A stretch of DNA of 38,558 bases from an uncultured Silvanigrella sp. (GCA_903933385.1 CAIZJW010000314.1:1-38558), one strand, 5' to 3'; positions 7,548 to 16,670 are shown, counted from the first letter of the stretch. The notes: a model not told the origin generated them from the sequence alone. Made by a program: numbers and translations.

Positions 7548-8548
7548 GCCCGAGCAAAACTCAGGCGCCTTCGTTGTTTTTGGAGAGGATGCAGTTTTTT
7601 TATGAACTGTTTCCTTATCCGAACCGACCTATTTTTTTGAAACCAAATCCGAAAGGTTCGATAGACGCGCATGCAGGTTTCGCTCAAATTCTCGCCGGAA
7701 ACAGCGAGATTCCTGCTGGCAGTCGCATCGACGACCTCCAATTACGAGACGTTCGGCATGCATTTTCAATCAATAAGCGTATCGCGCTCGTTGGCTGTGG
7801 CACCGACGAACCTCTTTTGTTTCGCACTTTGCACCCGCACAACCCGATGGTTGCAATCGACCTCAGTCACCGCTCGCTGCTCCGAGCCGAAAGAAAAATT
7901 CGCTGGCACCAGTTAAAACCAGTGACGCTGGTTCATGGAGATGCTGAAACTGTCCTTAAACGCGAAGGACTCTTCGATCACATTCAATGTTTCGGAGTTC
8001 TTCATCATCAGCCTCATCCCAAAAAACTGCTCAAAACCATGGCCGAGTCCATGAATTCGGGCGGAACACTGCGGCTGATGATTTATTCAAGCAACGGGCG
8101 ACGACTAGAACGTGGGCTTCAAAAGAAATTTAATGCTCTCTGGCGCGACATACTCCCACACGTGAGCGAACAGCAGCCCTCTTCAAAAATGATAAAGTTG
8201 AAGATTACTTGGGCAAGCCTGAAGCTTCTGTGCTGGCGACTCCTTTTGCCAGTTGCCGCCTCGAGTGCGAAGTCAGGTCGGTTTCGCTACATCGGACTTT
8301 CACGGGCACGGGTTGCAGATGCTCTTCTGCATCCATCAGATCACGCCCTCAGCCTGCGCGATACGCTCACTTGGGCTGGCAAATATGGCCTAAGGCTCGT
8401 CAGCTTTAGGGCAAAAAGCTACGACTTGGGATGGATGGAAGCCCACACACATCTGCAAACTCCCTTACAAACCCTTGTGGCCGAAGAAGAACGTGGCAAT
8501 ATATCTACGAACATTGTTCTTGTTTTCCAGAAGGTCGGCAGTATTTAA
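7523..8548 (+). CDS. Class I SAM-dependent methyltransferase
   Basis: The protein has 341 residues. A SAM-binding motif I (IALVGCGTDEPLL, about residues 86-98) is followed by an acidic ribose-binding strand (VAIDLSHRSL) and the post-motif FGVLHHQPHPKKLLKTMAESMNSGGTLRLMIYS that is typical of small-molecule and quinone-type methyltransferases. The N-terminal 80 residues, with a QFFYELFPYPNRP stretch, are a family-specific cap. The C-terminal 130 residues are basic and partly hydrophobic, which may mean a lipid-like acceptor; that is inference. The start lies inside the ketosynthase gene and the stop overlaps the next ATG (TAATG), so it belongs to the same operon. The substrate is unknown. Confidence 0.85.
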   Translation: MRTVENSLSPSKTQAPSLFLERMQFFYELFPYPNRPIFLKPNPKGSIDAHAGFAQILAGNSEIPAGSRIDDLQLRDVRHAFSINKRIALVGCGTDEPLLFRTLHPHNPMVAIDLSHRSLLRAERKIRWHQLKPVTLVHGDAETVLKREGLFDHIQCFGVLHHQPHPKKLLKTMAESMNSGGTLRLMIYSSNGRRLERGLQKKFNALWRDILPHVSEQQPSSKMIKLKITWASLKLLCWRLLLPVAASSAKSGRFRYIGLSRARVADALLHPSDHALSLRDTLTWAGKYGLRLVSFRAKSYDLGWMEAHTHLQTPLQTLVAEEERGNISTNIVLVFQKVGSI

Positions 8549-9780
8549 TGGACTTCCAAATAGTACTCAATTCCAATCCGTGGTTCTCCGCGGTCACCGA
8601 TTATAGTTTGCAGTTGGCGCGATTTGTTTCTGCGAAACAAACGTGCAGGGTTATTTATTGCGCGCCTGCTGGCAGTCTCGCTTTGCGCAAAGCCAATCAA
8701 TCATCGCTGCAAACAAACGCGCTGCCGTTATTTCCATTCACAATCACGCGTTTTTTTGCCGCTTGGCATGCACTTGGTGAACTTGTCAAAAGCCACAAAC
8801 CATCCGTTGTGTGGATTTTTGAAGGCCGTGAACACACCTTATGCGCCCTTCACAGACTTGTTCACAAAAAAACGTGGGCATCCACACGCCTTGTGCGCGT
8901 GAGAGGCCAGGCAGCCCCAGTGCGCTCAACTGCGTTGAATAAATGGGTGTATACCCGAGGAATATCCGGGGTTGCATTTGCGGCACAAGTCGTACAACAG
9001 CGCACTGAATTTTCTGTACCCGACAATCAGCAAAAGGTTCATCTTTATTGCACGGCAAAGCTCATGGAGCCGGCACTTTCAATTGACTCCGCTCCGCAGC
9101 AACTTGCGGTTTCGAGAGACTGGTCAATTGATTTTTCACAGCCCACATTTACTCTTGTAGGCCGCTACGATCCTGTAAAAGGACACGCGGAAACCATTGA
9201 AGCCCTCGCAATTGCCAATTTTAAACCCTACCTCAAAGAGGGGCAGTGGCTTCAATTGGTATTCTTGGGGGAGTCACAAAATGTTTCGGCAATTGATCTC
9301 TTTGAGAAGGCGCAATCGACCCTCGGCGCAACCGGACGAGCCCTTTCGAGTTCACGTTGGCTTGTTGAGGTCCCCGAGAAACGAATTCGTCTGCTTCTCA
9401 TCGACGAACGGGTTCGCGATATTGCCGTTTGGATGAGGCAATCAAGCTTCGGCCTCATTCCAAGTCTCGGGAGTGAGGTAATTTGCCGCGTTGCCGTTGA
9501 ATTTCTGCAACAGGGGACTCCTATTGTGAGCAGCAATGTCGGCGCTCTGGCGGAGGTTCTTCCGCGCAGCTGCGCTCTGATTTATGAACACAGTCGCGTT
9601 CAGGAACTTGCCAGCGCTCTGGAAAAAGCACTGGTGCTTTGCAACCAACCCGATGCACTTAAAATCATGCGCCGCAATGCTCTCGAGCAGGGGCGTCGAT
9701 TCGGTCCGGAGGGTTGGAACGGACTCATCACCTGGGCTCGCGCGCTAGAACCCTTTTGTGAAAGCAATCGCTCGCAATGA
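8548..9780 (+). CDS. Family 4-type (GT-B) glycosyltransferase
   Basis: I place the start at the ATG at 8548, which overlaps the methyltransferase stop by one base. The ORF track extends 39 codons into the preceding gene without support. The resulting 410-residue protein has the two-domain GT-B layout. The C-terminal half begins with FTLVGRYDPVKGHAETIEALAIA. It ends with a donor-site block SEVICRVAVEFLQQGTPIVSSNVGALAEVLP, equivalent to the EX7E region of GT4 enzymes with E-G-xP-V preserved in outline. It should glycosylate the product of the operon or a lipid carrier. It overlaps the exporter gene by four bases (ATGA). Confidence 0.82.
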   Translation: MDFQIVLNSNPWFSAVTDYSLQLARFVSAKQTCRVIYCAPAGSLALRKANQSSLQTNALPLFPFTITRFFAAWHALGELVKSHKPSVVWIFEGREHTLCALHRLVHKKTWASTRLVRVRGQAAPVRSTALNKWVYTRGISGVAFAAQVVQQRTEFSVPDNQQKVHLYCTAKLMEPALSIDSAPQQLAVSRDWSIDFSQPTFTLVGRYDPVKGHAETIEALAIANFKPYLKEGQWLQLVFLGESQNVSAIDLFEKAQSTLGATGRALSSSRWLVEVPEKRIRLLLIDERVRDIAVWMRQSSFGLIPSLGSEVICRVAVEFLQQGTPIVSSNVGALAEVLPRSCALIYEHSRVQELASALEKALVLCNQPDALKIMRRNALEQGRRFGPEGWNGLITWARALEPFCESNRSQ

Positions 9781-12700
9781 AGTTCATTAAAGAAGAACAC
9801 AGTCCTTGGTACAAGCGTGTTCTTTTCCATTGGGTGAGTCCGCTCATTTCGGTGGGAAGTCGTGAGCACATATCTGATCAGCATCTCTTTGAACTCAACT
9901 CCCGCGAAGACTCCGCGCAACGTGGCGAAGAATTTTTCTCTTCGTTGAAATCCATGCAACATTCATTAAACCACCCTGTCTTGCGAACAATGTGGTCGCT
10001 GCATAAAAAAACTTTCTATTTCATCAGTGCACTCGCTTTTGTAAATCTAGTTTTTGTCACAATGAACCCTCTCATCATTCGTGAGGTTCTGAAGGCTCTC
10101 AAGTCAACAGAACCAGTTGGGACGAAAGGATGGCTGCTTTCAGGTGCTCTGATGTGCAGCGCTCTACTATCAAATCTCAGCATCCATCACGTCTATCATT
10201 CTTCTCTGAAGCTAGGCATGCGAATTCGCGCCGGGCTCGTTGTGTCCATTTATAAAAAAGCCCTACAGCTCAACCCAGCATCCCGCGCATCTTCCAGCAC
10301 GGGAGAAATAGTTAACCTCATGGCCAATGATGCCGCGCGTGTTTACAACGTAGCAAGCATGCTGCATTCCGCATGGGTGCTGCCAGTTCAGACGCTTGTT
10401 ATTCTTATTGCGCTCTTCAATATCATGGGAAGTGCGACTCTCGCTGGTGTTGCGGTGATGTTCGTCATGCTTTGGTTTTCATCGCGACGAGCAAAAAAAA
10501 TGATGTCCGGACGCCGTCGACTGATGGAATTCAGCGATCAACGCGTCAGTTTGATGAACGAAATTCTCAATGGCATCCGAGTCATTAAGTTTTACGCCTG
10601 GGAAAAAAGCTTTATCGGGCGCGTGAGAAAATTTCGCACACAGGAACTCACTGAACTCAGCGGCCTCGCGCGTGAATCAGCTTTTGTAAACATACTCTTC
10701 CTCAGCACTCCAATTTTTGTGGGACTCGCTACATTTTCTGCCCATTTAGCGATCGGCGGCACTCTTAATGTTGAAGATGTTTTTAGTGCCCTTGCATTTT
10801 TCGGAATTCTTCGCCCCATCATGTCTCAACTGCCCATGACTTTCTCAGGTTACATCGATGCAGGCATTGCTGTGCGTCGTATTGAGGCGTTTCTCATGCG
10901 CGATGAATTCCCGGTGCGAAAGTCTCAATCAGAAATTGGCTGTGGAGAGATTCACATACGCGCCGGAACTGTTGAGTGGGCTCCGGGCAAAAGCTCACTC
11001 ATTTTACCAGACATTAAAATTCGCGCGGGCGAACTGGTTGTCATTCTTGGCCCTGTTGGCTCGGGCAAATCAACATTTTTGCATAGCATTTTGAACGAGC
11101 TCAACAATTCTGATCAGCTCATCGAAAGCTCGGGACGTTTTGCATTTGTTCCCCAGCTTCCCTGGATCCTCAACGGCACTGTTCGTGAAAATATTCAATT
11201 GAGCGATTTTGAAAAACCGCATGTCTACAGAAATGCAATCGCAGCCTCCTCGCTTGAAGACGATCTCTCCCAACTCGCTCTCGGCGATGAAACTGAAATT
11301 GGTGAGCGCGGAGTGAACCTTTCGGGTGGCCAAAAGCAACGCATTGCGCTGGCTCGAGCCGTATTTTCTGAAGCTGACATCTACCTTCTCGACAGCCCTT
11401 TGAGCGCAGTTGACAGCAAAGTTGGCAAAGAAATTTTCAGGGACTGCCTTCGCGGTTTGCTCTCGAACAAAACCCGACTTCTTATTACTCACAATGTTGA
11501 ACACACAGCTTGGGCAGATCGGGTTCTTTGGATTCAAGATGGTCGAATCAGAGAACTCTCAACCAACGAGATCGAAGCACTCCGCAAATCACAAACTCTG
11601 CAAACAGCAGAGCCCAGCTTGAGCACTCCAGGATTATCGCCCGAGCCACTTCCGGGTGAAGCCTCGAGCGTTAATTCACTTTCAACTGCAAACGAACAAA
11701 CTTTTAAAATGGCAACAACAGTTCCAATGACAGCACATCCTGCACAATCTCCTGCAAGAATTCACAATCCAAGTGCAGGTAGACTTGTTGTCGATGAAGA
11801 ACGTCAAGTAGGAGCCGTCGAACGCGCACTTTACTCAAACTATTTGAAGGAGCTTGCTCCAGGAAAAGCATTAACAATTCTTGCAACATTGTTTATTCTG
11901 CGAGAAGTCTTCAATGCCGGGAGTGACTCATGGCTCGCATGGTGGACCACACACAAATCACAAAGCATTAGCGTCTTCCTCCTTGTGCTTGCGCTGCTTG
12001 GTGCAGCGGCTGCAACCATGACCTACCTGCGCACCTTAATGACAGCGCGTGGAGGTGTAAAAGCAGCTGGGTCACTGCACGAACGCCTCCTCGACGGCGT
12101 GTTGAAAGCACCTATGAGCTTTTTTGAAAAGACACCCACCGGGCGCATTTTGAACAGATTTGGTAAAGACACTGAAGCAATTGATCAGCACATACCCAGC
12201 ACTCTCATGGAGGCCCTGGGATGCTTGTTCACCATTGGTGCAACTCTCACTTTCGTATCGCTCGCTACGCCAGTTGCGCTGCTTGCGCTTTTTCCTTTGG
12301 CTTTTGTCTATCTCAAAATCCAGCATTTATTCAGAGTGACCTCTCGGGAGGTCAAACGTCTTGAATCGATTTCGCGCTCACCGGTTTATGCGCATTTCTC
12401 AGAATCACTGGCCGGGGTGAGCGTCATAAGAGCATTTGACTGCACACAGATATTTGTTCGAGAAAGCATTCGTCGCTTTGAAGGCAACCAACGCGCTTTC
12501 TACACAATGATATCGTTGAATCGGTGGCTTGGTACCCGCCTAGAGTTTATCGGAGCGCTTGTGGTCGGCTGTGCTTCGGCTTCGGCAATACTCCTACAAG
12601 GTCAAATCACAACAGCATTTGCGGGTGTGTCTCTCACCTACGCCCTTCTTGTCACCGGTGCTCTGAATTGGGCGGTGCGCATGGTGAGCGAACTTGAAAG

Positions 12701-13535
12701 CAGTATGAATGCCATCGAAAGAGTGAATCATTATTCTGAGACACAGAGTGAAAAATGGGAGGGGCAGTCTCCGCATGCAGCTTGGCCCTCTGCTGGAAAC
12801 ATTGAATTCCGCCAACTCACACTTCGTTATCGACCCGAACTGCCTCCCGTTCTCGAGCGCGTGAGTCTTCATATAAAGGCTGGTGAGAGCATCGGGATTG
12901 TGGGACGCACCGGCGCGGGAAAAAGCACATTGATGCAAACTCTCTTCCGCATCGTGGAACCACCGGTAGGAACTGTGTTCGTCGATGACATCGATATTAC
13001 TACTTTGCCCCTCGAGACATTGCGCAGCCGAATTGCAATCATCCCGCAGGACCCTATTTTGTTTTCAGGTACATTCCGACAGAACGTCGATCCATTCGAC
13101 CAATATTCCGACACCGATGTGCTTTACGCACTCGAGAGATCTCATCTCTCGCAGGTCCTTGAATCTTTGCCACAGGGTCTGCAAACCATCGTTCAAGAAG
13201 GCGGATGCAACTTGAGCGTTGGCCAACGACAACAGGTTTGTTTAGCCCGGGCGCTGCTCCGCAAAGCTCGAGTCCTCCTTCTCGACGAAGCAACAGCCAA
13301 TGTTGATTCACATACCGACTCACTCATACAGGCCACAATTCAAAGCGAATTCTCAGGCTGCACAATTCTAACCATCGCCCACCGACTGAACACCGTGATG
13401 CACTGTGACAGGATCGTGGTCATGCAAAGTGGCCGAATTGTGGAATGTGAATCACCTTCGCGATTGATGGCCGACAAGCGAGGGGTTTTTGCAGGTTATT
13501 GGGCCGATGCCCGGCTTGAGCTCCCAGCGCACTGA
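9777..13535 (+). CDS. Full-length ABCC (MRP)-type ABC exporter
   Basis: The 1252-residue chain holds two membrane domains and two ATPase domains in the order TMD1-NBD1-TMD2-NBD2. The N-terminus (FHWVSPLISVG...) and the linker before TMD2 (GRLVVDEERQVGAVE) resemble eukaryotic multidrug-resistance proteins (ABCC) and not the usual bacterial half-transporters. There is no TMD0. NBD1 has Walker A GPVGSGKST (425-433), signature LSGGQ (515-519) and Walker B IYLLDSPLSAVD, in which Ser539 replaces the catalytic Glu. NBD2 has Walker A GRTGAGKST (1043-1051), signature LSVGQ (1146-1150) and intact LLLDEATANVD with Glu1171. Hydrolysis is thus probably asymmetric, as in MRP proteins. It probably exports an amphipathic or conjugated compound, perhaps the product of the three overlapping upstream genes. 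Confidence 0.9.
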   Translation: MKFIKEEHSPWYKRVLFHWVSPLISVGSREHISDQHLFELNSREDSAQRGEEFFSSLKSMQHSLNHPVLRTMWSLHKKTFYFISALAFVNLVFVTMNPLIIREVLKALKSTEPVGTKGWLLSGALMCSALLSNLSIHHVYHSSLKLGMRIRAGLVVSIYKKALQLNPASRASSSTGEIVNLMANDAARVYNVASMLHSAWVLPVQTLVILIALFNIMGSATLAGVAVMFVMLWFSSRRAKKMMSGRRRLMEFSDQRVSLMNEILNGIRVIKFYAWEKSFIGRVRKFRTQELTELSGLARESAFVNILFLSTPIFVGLATFSAHLAIGGTLNVEDVFSALAFFGILRPIMSQLPMTFSGYIDAGIAVRRIEAFLMRDEFPVRKSQSEIGCGEIHIRAGTVEWAPGKSSLILPDIKIRAGELVVILGPVGSGKSTFLHSILNELNNSDQLIESSGRFAFVPQLPWILNGTVRENIQLSDFEKPHVYRNAIAASSLEDDLSQLALGDETEIGERGVNLSGGQKQRIALARAVFSEADIYLLDSPLSAVDSKVGKEIFRDCLRGLLSNKTRLLITHNVEHTAWADRVLWIQDGRIRELSTNEIEALRKSQTLQTAEPSLSTPGLSPEPLPGEASSVNSLSTANEQTFKMATTVPMTAHPAQSPARIHNPSAGRLVVDEERQVGAVERALYSNYLKELAPGKALTILATLFILREVFNAGSDSWLAWWTTHKSQSISVFLLVLALLGAAAATMTYLRTLMTARGGVKAAGSLHERLLDGVLKAPMSFFEKTPTGRILNRFGKDTEAIDQHIPSTLMEALGCLFTIGATLTFVSLATPVALLALFPLAFVYLKIQHLFRVTSREVKRLESISRSPVYAHFSESLAGVSVIRAFDCTQIFVRESIRRFEGNQRAFYTMISLNRWLGTRLEFIGALVVGCASASAILLQGQITTAFAGVSLTYALLVTGALNWAVRMVSELESSMNAIERVNHYSETQSEKWEGQSPHAAWPSAGNIEFRQLTLRYRPELPPVLERVSLHIKAGESIGIVGRTGAGKSTLMQTLFRIVEPPVGTVFVDDIDITTLPLETLRSRIAIIPQDPILFSGTFRQNVDPFDQYSDTDVLYALERSHLSQVLESLPQGLQTIVQEGGCNLSVGQRQQVCLARALLRKARVLLLDEATANVDSHTDSLIQATIQSEFSGCTILTIAHRLNTVMHCDRIVVMQSGRIVECESPSRLMADKRGVFAGYWADARLELPAH

Positions 13536-13574
13536 GACTACTGTGTGCTCACCGTTTGCCGAAAGGATCGCTCA

Positions 13575-14063
13575 ATGAGCCAGACCCCCTCCGATTCCGC
13601 ACAAACCTCCAATAAAACCAAACACAAAGCCTGGTGGGTGCTGGGGGCTCTCGCAGTATTGTCTATTCTCATGGCCGGACTCACCACCATCACATACCGC
13701 CAAACCGACGTGCATCTCGTACAGATGTACACTTACTTTAAGGACTTCGGTTCCAAGGGAACTGCCGAGTCATGTATCGATGAAGTCATCCAGTGGGTGC
13801 CAAAGTGCGACGGCATGAAGGCTCTGTGCGAAGGTGCCGTTCCGAGAATCATGGACAGCTGTCTTGCTGGCCAAAACCGCGCGAGCGAATGCGCAGCTCT
13901 CGCAAATCGCCCCGCCGACGCCCACTTTGGTTTCAAGGAATGTGAGGTACGTAAGCTTTCCCGCAGTTTAAACAAAGTTTGCGGAAATTCTTACAAGGCA
14001 CTAGATCTCCATTGTCGGGCGATCGGCTATCTCCCCGCATCAGTTGAGAAGTACGCAAAATGA
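13575..14063 (+). CDS. Membrane-anchored Cys-rich protein of unknown function
   Basis: The 162-residue protein starts at the ATG at 13575, five bases after AAAGGA. The first 25 residues are polar, one transmembrane helix follows (about residues 26-45), and the rest should face the periplasm. The soluble part has eight Cys residues. Three pairs are spaced CX10C (starting ESCIDE, ALCEG and KVCGN) and one CX9C, reminiscent of helical hairpins held by disulfides. I recognise no family. It lies 39 bases after the exporter gene and overlaps ctaB by four bases (ATGA). A role in haem or copper delivery to cytochrome oxidase is therefore possible but is only an inference from context. Confidence 0.78.
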   Translation: MSQTPSDSAQTSNKTKHKAWWVLGALAVLSILMAGLTTITYRQTDVHLVQMYTYFKDFGSKGTAESCIDEVIQWVPKCDGMKALCEGAVPRIMDSCLAGQNRASECAALANRPADAHFGFKECEVRKLSRSLNKVCGNSYKALDLHCRAIGYLPASVEKYAK

Positions 14064-14953
14064 CCGCAACATCAGAAGTCAGTTTAGAACCACCTATGCG
14101 CCTGTGGCGCGATTACTATGAACTGACCAAACCACGGATAACGCTTTTCTGTTTGCTCATGACCTTGGGCGGCATTGCCTTAGCACCACAGTCCATGCCG
14201 TGGCTGAAAGTCATTGCAACGCTCGTTGGTTCGGCTTTCTCAGTGGGCGCCGCCAACACGCTCAATATGTACTGGGAGCGCGAAACCGATAAATTAATGA
14301 AACGCACTGCGACGCGACCACTCGCAACCGGTCGCTTAGATGCATCATGGGCACTTCTTTTTGGAATCACACTCGCAGTGACGTCGGTGGCTGTGCTTGG
14401 ATTTTGGGTCAATTGGCTCACATCTGCATTGAGCCTTTTTGCACTTCTCTCTTATGTACTTGTTTACACACCCATGAAAAGAATATCGCCTCATGCACTG
14501 CTCATTGGAGCTATTCCGGGCGCAATGCCACCTTTGCTCGGCTGGACGGCAGCTACTGCAGAAGTTTCACTTCCTGGTCTTATTCTTTTTGCAATTCTTC
14601 TGATTTGGCAAATACCTCACTTCATCGCGATATCGGTTAATCACAAAGACGATTATAAGAGGGCGGGAATCAAAACCTGGCCTGGCGAGCGTGGAATGCG
14701 TCCGGCAACTGTGCAGGCCCTGCTCTATTCTCTTGCTTTACTTCCTGTGAGTTTGCTTTTGCTCCAAGTGGGGGTTGCCAGCTACGTTTATGGCATTACC
14801 GCATTTGCGCTCGGAGTGTGGATGATTCTCATGAGTGCCCGCGGATTCAATCCAACCAAGCACACACAATGGGCGCGTCAGTTATTCCTCGTGTCGTTGG
14901 TATATCTTCCTGTTTTGACTATTGGCCTCGCCATTGACGTTTTAATGAAATGA
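14060..14953 (+). CDS. ctaB: Protoheme IX farnesyltransferase (haem O synthase)
   Basis: The 297-residue integral membrane protein belongs to the UbiA prenyltransferase family. It attaches a farnesyl group to haem B to give haem O, the precursor of haem A used by the caa3 oxidase encoded downstream. The N-terminal YYELTKPRITLFCLLMTLGG and the first Asp-rich prenyl-diphosphate site NTLNMYWERETDKLMKRTATRPLATGRL are diagnostic of CtaB/CyoE. The second site appears as NHKDDYKRAGIKTWPGERG. The length is typical. The start overlaps the Cys-rich gene by four bases and the stop overlaps the ABC ATPase gene by four bases. Haem A synthase (ctaA) is not in the window. Confidence 0.95.
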   Translation: MTATSEVSLEPPMRLWRDYYELTKPRITLFCLLMTLGGIALAPQSMPWLKVIATLVGSAFSVGAANTLNMYWERETDKLMKRTATRPLATGRLDASWALLFGITLAVTSVAVLGFWVNWLTSALSLFALLSYVLVYTPMKRISPHALLIGAIPGAMPPLLGWTAATAEVSLPGLILFAILLIWQIPHFIAISVNHKDDYKRAGIKTWPGERGMRPATVQALLYSLALLPVSLLLLQVGVASYVYGITAFALGVWMILMSARGFNPTKHTQWARQLFLVSLVYLPVLTIGLAIDVLMK

Positions 14954-15900
14954 TTATTTCGCTTTCTCAATACACATATGAATACAAATCTGGGGTCAAA
15001 GCACTCGACGTTTCATCGTTAAACATTGCACTCGGTGAGACGTTGGCGCTTGTTGGCCGCAATGGCTCCGGGAAATCCACACTTCTGCATTGCTTAGCTG
15101 GAGTGTTTAATACCCGCACAGGAACTCGTCACTGCAGAGTTGCTGCGGAGAAAATTTCTCTCGTATTTCAGACGCCATGCCTCGATAAGAAACTAACTGT
15201 TCGAGAAAACCTTGTGCTGTTTGGAAAAGTATGGGGACTGAGTGCGCGAACACTTGCAAAAAACCTTGAGATCCTGACGTCTCTTCTCGATCTGAGTGAA
15301 CTACTCGATTGTATTGTGGGATCATTATCCGGAGGTCAGCAGCGTAGAGCCGATCTCGCTCGCGCACTTCTCTCTGAACCACAGGTGCTTTTTCTCGATG
15401 AACCTACCTCCGGTCTGGATATCGTTGCCCAAAGGGAATTTTGGTCGGTGCTTGCCAAAGCACGGGCTGCGCAACCGAATCTCACCCTCATTTGCGCATC
15501 GCATCATTCCACGGAACTGGGGCTTTTCGACCGCATCATTTTTCTCGAGCAAGGGCGCATGGAACTCGACCTTCCGCGTTCTCAACTTCTTAAGCAACTT
15601 CCTCCAGAAACGCTGGAAATTCACACCACAAATGGCTCGAATCTCTCACAGATTATCGAGAAAAAGCTTTCGCTGCGCCCCACGGAATTGATGCATGATA
15701 AATTGGTATTGCACTCCCACGACGCAACGAAATCGCTCGCAGAACTCAAAAGTGACAACGAAATTGATGCACTGATTGAATCGACAACTGTGCGTAAAAC
15801 CTTGCTCGCCGATGCCGTGTGGCAGAAACTGCTTGAACTTCCGAGCCGCGCTCGCGGTGTCAGCTCAGAGCTCGGTACACTTTCCGGGATCATTCCATGA
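14950..15900 (+). CDS. ABC transporter ATP-binding protein in the oxidase assembly cluster
   Basis: The protein has 316 residues. The ATPase core has Walker A GRNGSGKST (36-44), signature LSGGQQRR, Walker B VLFLDEPTSGLD and an H-loop CASHH. A C-terminal extension of roughly 100 residues follows, as in DrrA/NatA-type ATPases of ABC-2 exporters. It pairs with the permease encoded next, with a four-base overlap, and both sit between ctaB and sco. That position suggests a substrate linked to oxidase assembly, such as haem, copper or a maturation factor. The sequence itself does not tell the substrate. It is not a clear CcmA, which is shorter. Confidence 0.9.
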   Translation: MIISLSQYTYEYKSGVKALDVSSLNIALGETLALVGRNGSGKSTLLHCLAGVFNTRTGTRHCRVAAEKISLVFQTPCLDKKLTVRENLVLFGKVWGLSARTLAKNLEILTSLLDLSELLDCIVGSLSGGQQRRADLARALLSEPQVLFLDEPTSGLDIVAQREFWSVLAKARAAQPNLTLICASHHSTELGLFDRIIFLEQGRMELDLPRSQLLKQLPPETLEIHTTNGSNLSQIIEKKLSLRPTELMHDKLVLHSHDATKSLAELKSDNEIDALIESTTVRKTLLADAVWQKLLELPSRARGVSSELGTLSGIIP

Positions 15901-16670
15901 AACTGACACAAACCTGGCAAGTGGCCGCCGCTCTTTGGCAGCGCGACATGCTCCGATTCGGCAAAGAACGTTCGCGATGGCTTGGCTTGGTGTCACAGCC
16001 GCTCATGTTCTGGTTTTTGATTGGTTTTGGTCTTAATAACGTTGTGACACTGCCCGAAGCAAACGGCAATTATCTGCAGTTTTTCTATTCGGGTTCGCTC
16101 GTCATGTGCGTTCTATTCACAACCCTCTTTGGCGCTATTAGCCTGATTGAAGACGCTCAAAGTGGATTTTTGCGGGCCATACTCGCCTCCCCTGCCCCGC
16201 GGCTGGGTATTGCGCTTGGCAAAGTTTCCGGACTTGTTACGCTCGTACTCGTGCAACTTGCACTTCTTCTGCTGTTCTTACCTTTTACCGGTTTGAGCTA
16301 CGCTTCTCTCAACTATACACTTCTCATCATTGCAGCAGTCGTTGGAAGCACATCATTAGCAGCTTTGAATCTGGGAGCAGCGCTTCTTATCAATTCCGTG
16401 CAAGGTTATCACGCCGTGATGGGGCTCATCCTTTTTCCTCTCTGGATTGTTTCCGGAGCGATGTTTCCAATTCCTCAAGGCGGTCTTCTCGGCACTCTCG
16501 CAATCATTAATCCCATGACCCATATCTCTGCTCTATTTCGCGATGCACTCATTCCGCCTCAAAACTTAAATCAATCTTTGATTCATTTTTCTTTTTTGTT
16601 CATCCAGGCCGTTGTGTGCGTGTGGTTCACAACAGCCATGACTCGCAACAGGAAGGCTCGTCATGTTTGA
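15897..16670 (+). CDS. ABC-2 type transporter permease
   Basis: The 257-residue protein has about six membrane spans. It contains the cytoplasmic loop SLIEDAQSGFLRAILASPAPRLGIALGKV, which is typical of the ABC-2 (DrrB/NodJ) permease family. The opening segment WQRDMLRFGKERSRWLG with early Arg/Lys residues also fits. It forms a transporter with the ATPase encoded immediately upstream; the genes overlap by four bases. Its last eight bases overlap the sco gene. The transported compound is unknown. Confidence 0.88.
   Translation: MKLTQTWQVAAALWQRDMLRFGKERSRWLGLVSQPLMFWFLIGFGLNNVVTLPEANGNYLQFFYSGSLVMCVLFTTLFGAISLIEDAQSGFLRAILASPAPRLGIALGKVSGLVTLVLVQLALLLLFLPFTGLSYASLNYTLLIIAAVVGSTSLAALNLGAALLINSVQGYHAVMGLILFPLWIVSGAMFPIPQGGLLGTLAIINPMTHISALFRDALIPPQNLNQSLIHFSFLFIQAVVCVWFTTAMTRNRKARHV

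Noticed and set aside
8431-8547. N-terminal extension of the glycosyltransferase from the ORF-track start
   Set aside because: It lies fully within the methyltransferase gene; the TAATG junction at 8546-8550 gives a better start and a normal GT-B N-terminus.
11070-11537. 155-residue minus-strand ORF inside the ABCC exporter
   Set aside because: It lies opposite the NBD1 coding sequence, with no recognisable motifs and no ribosome binding site.
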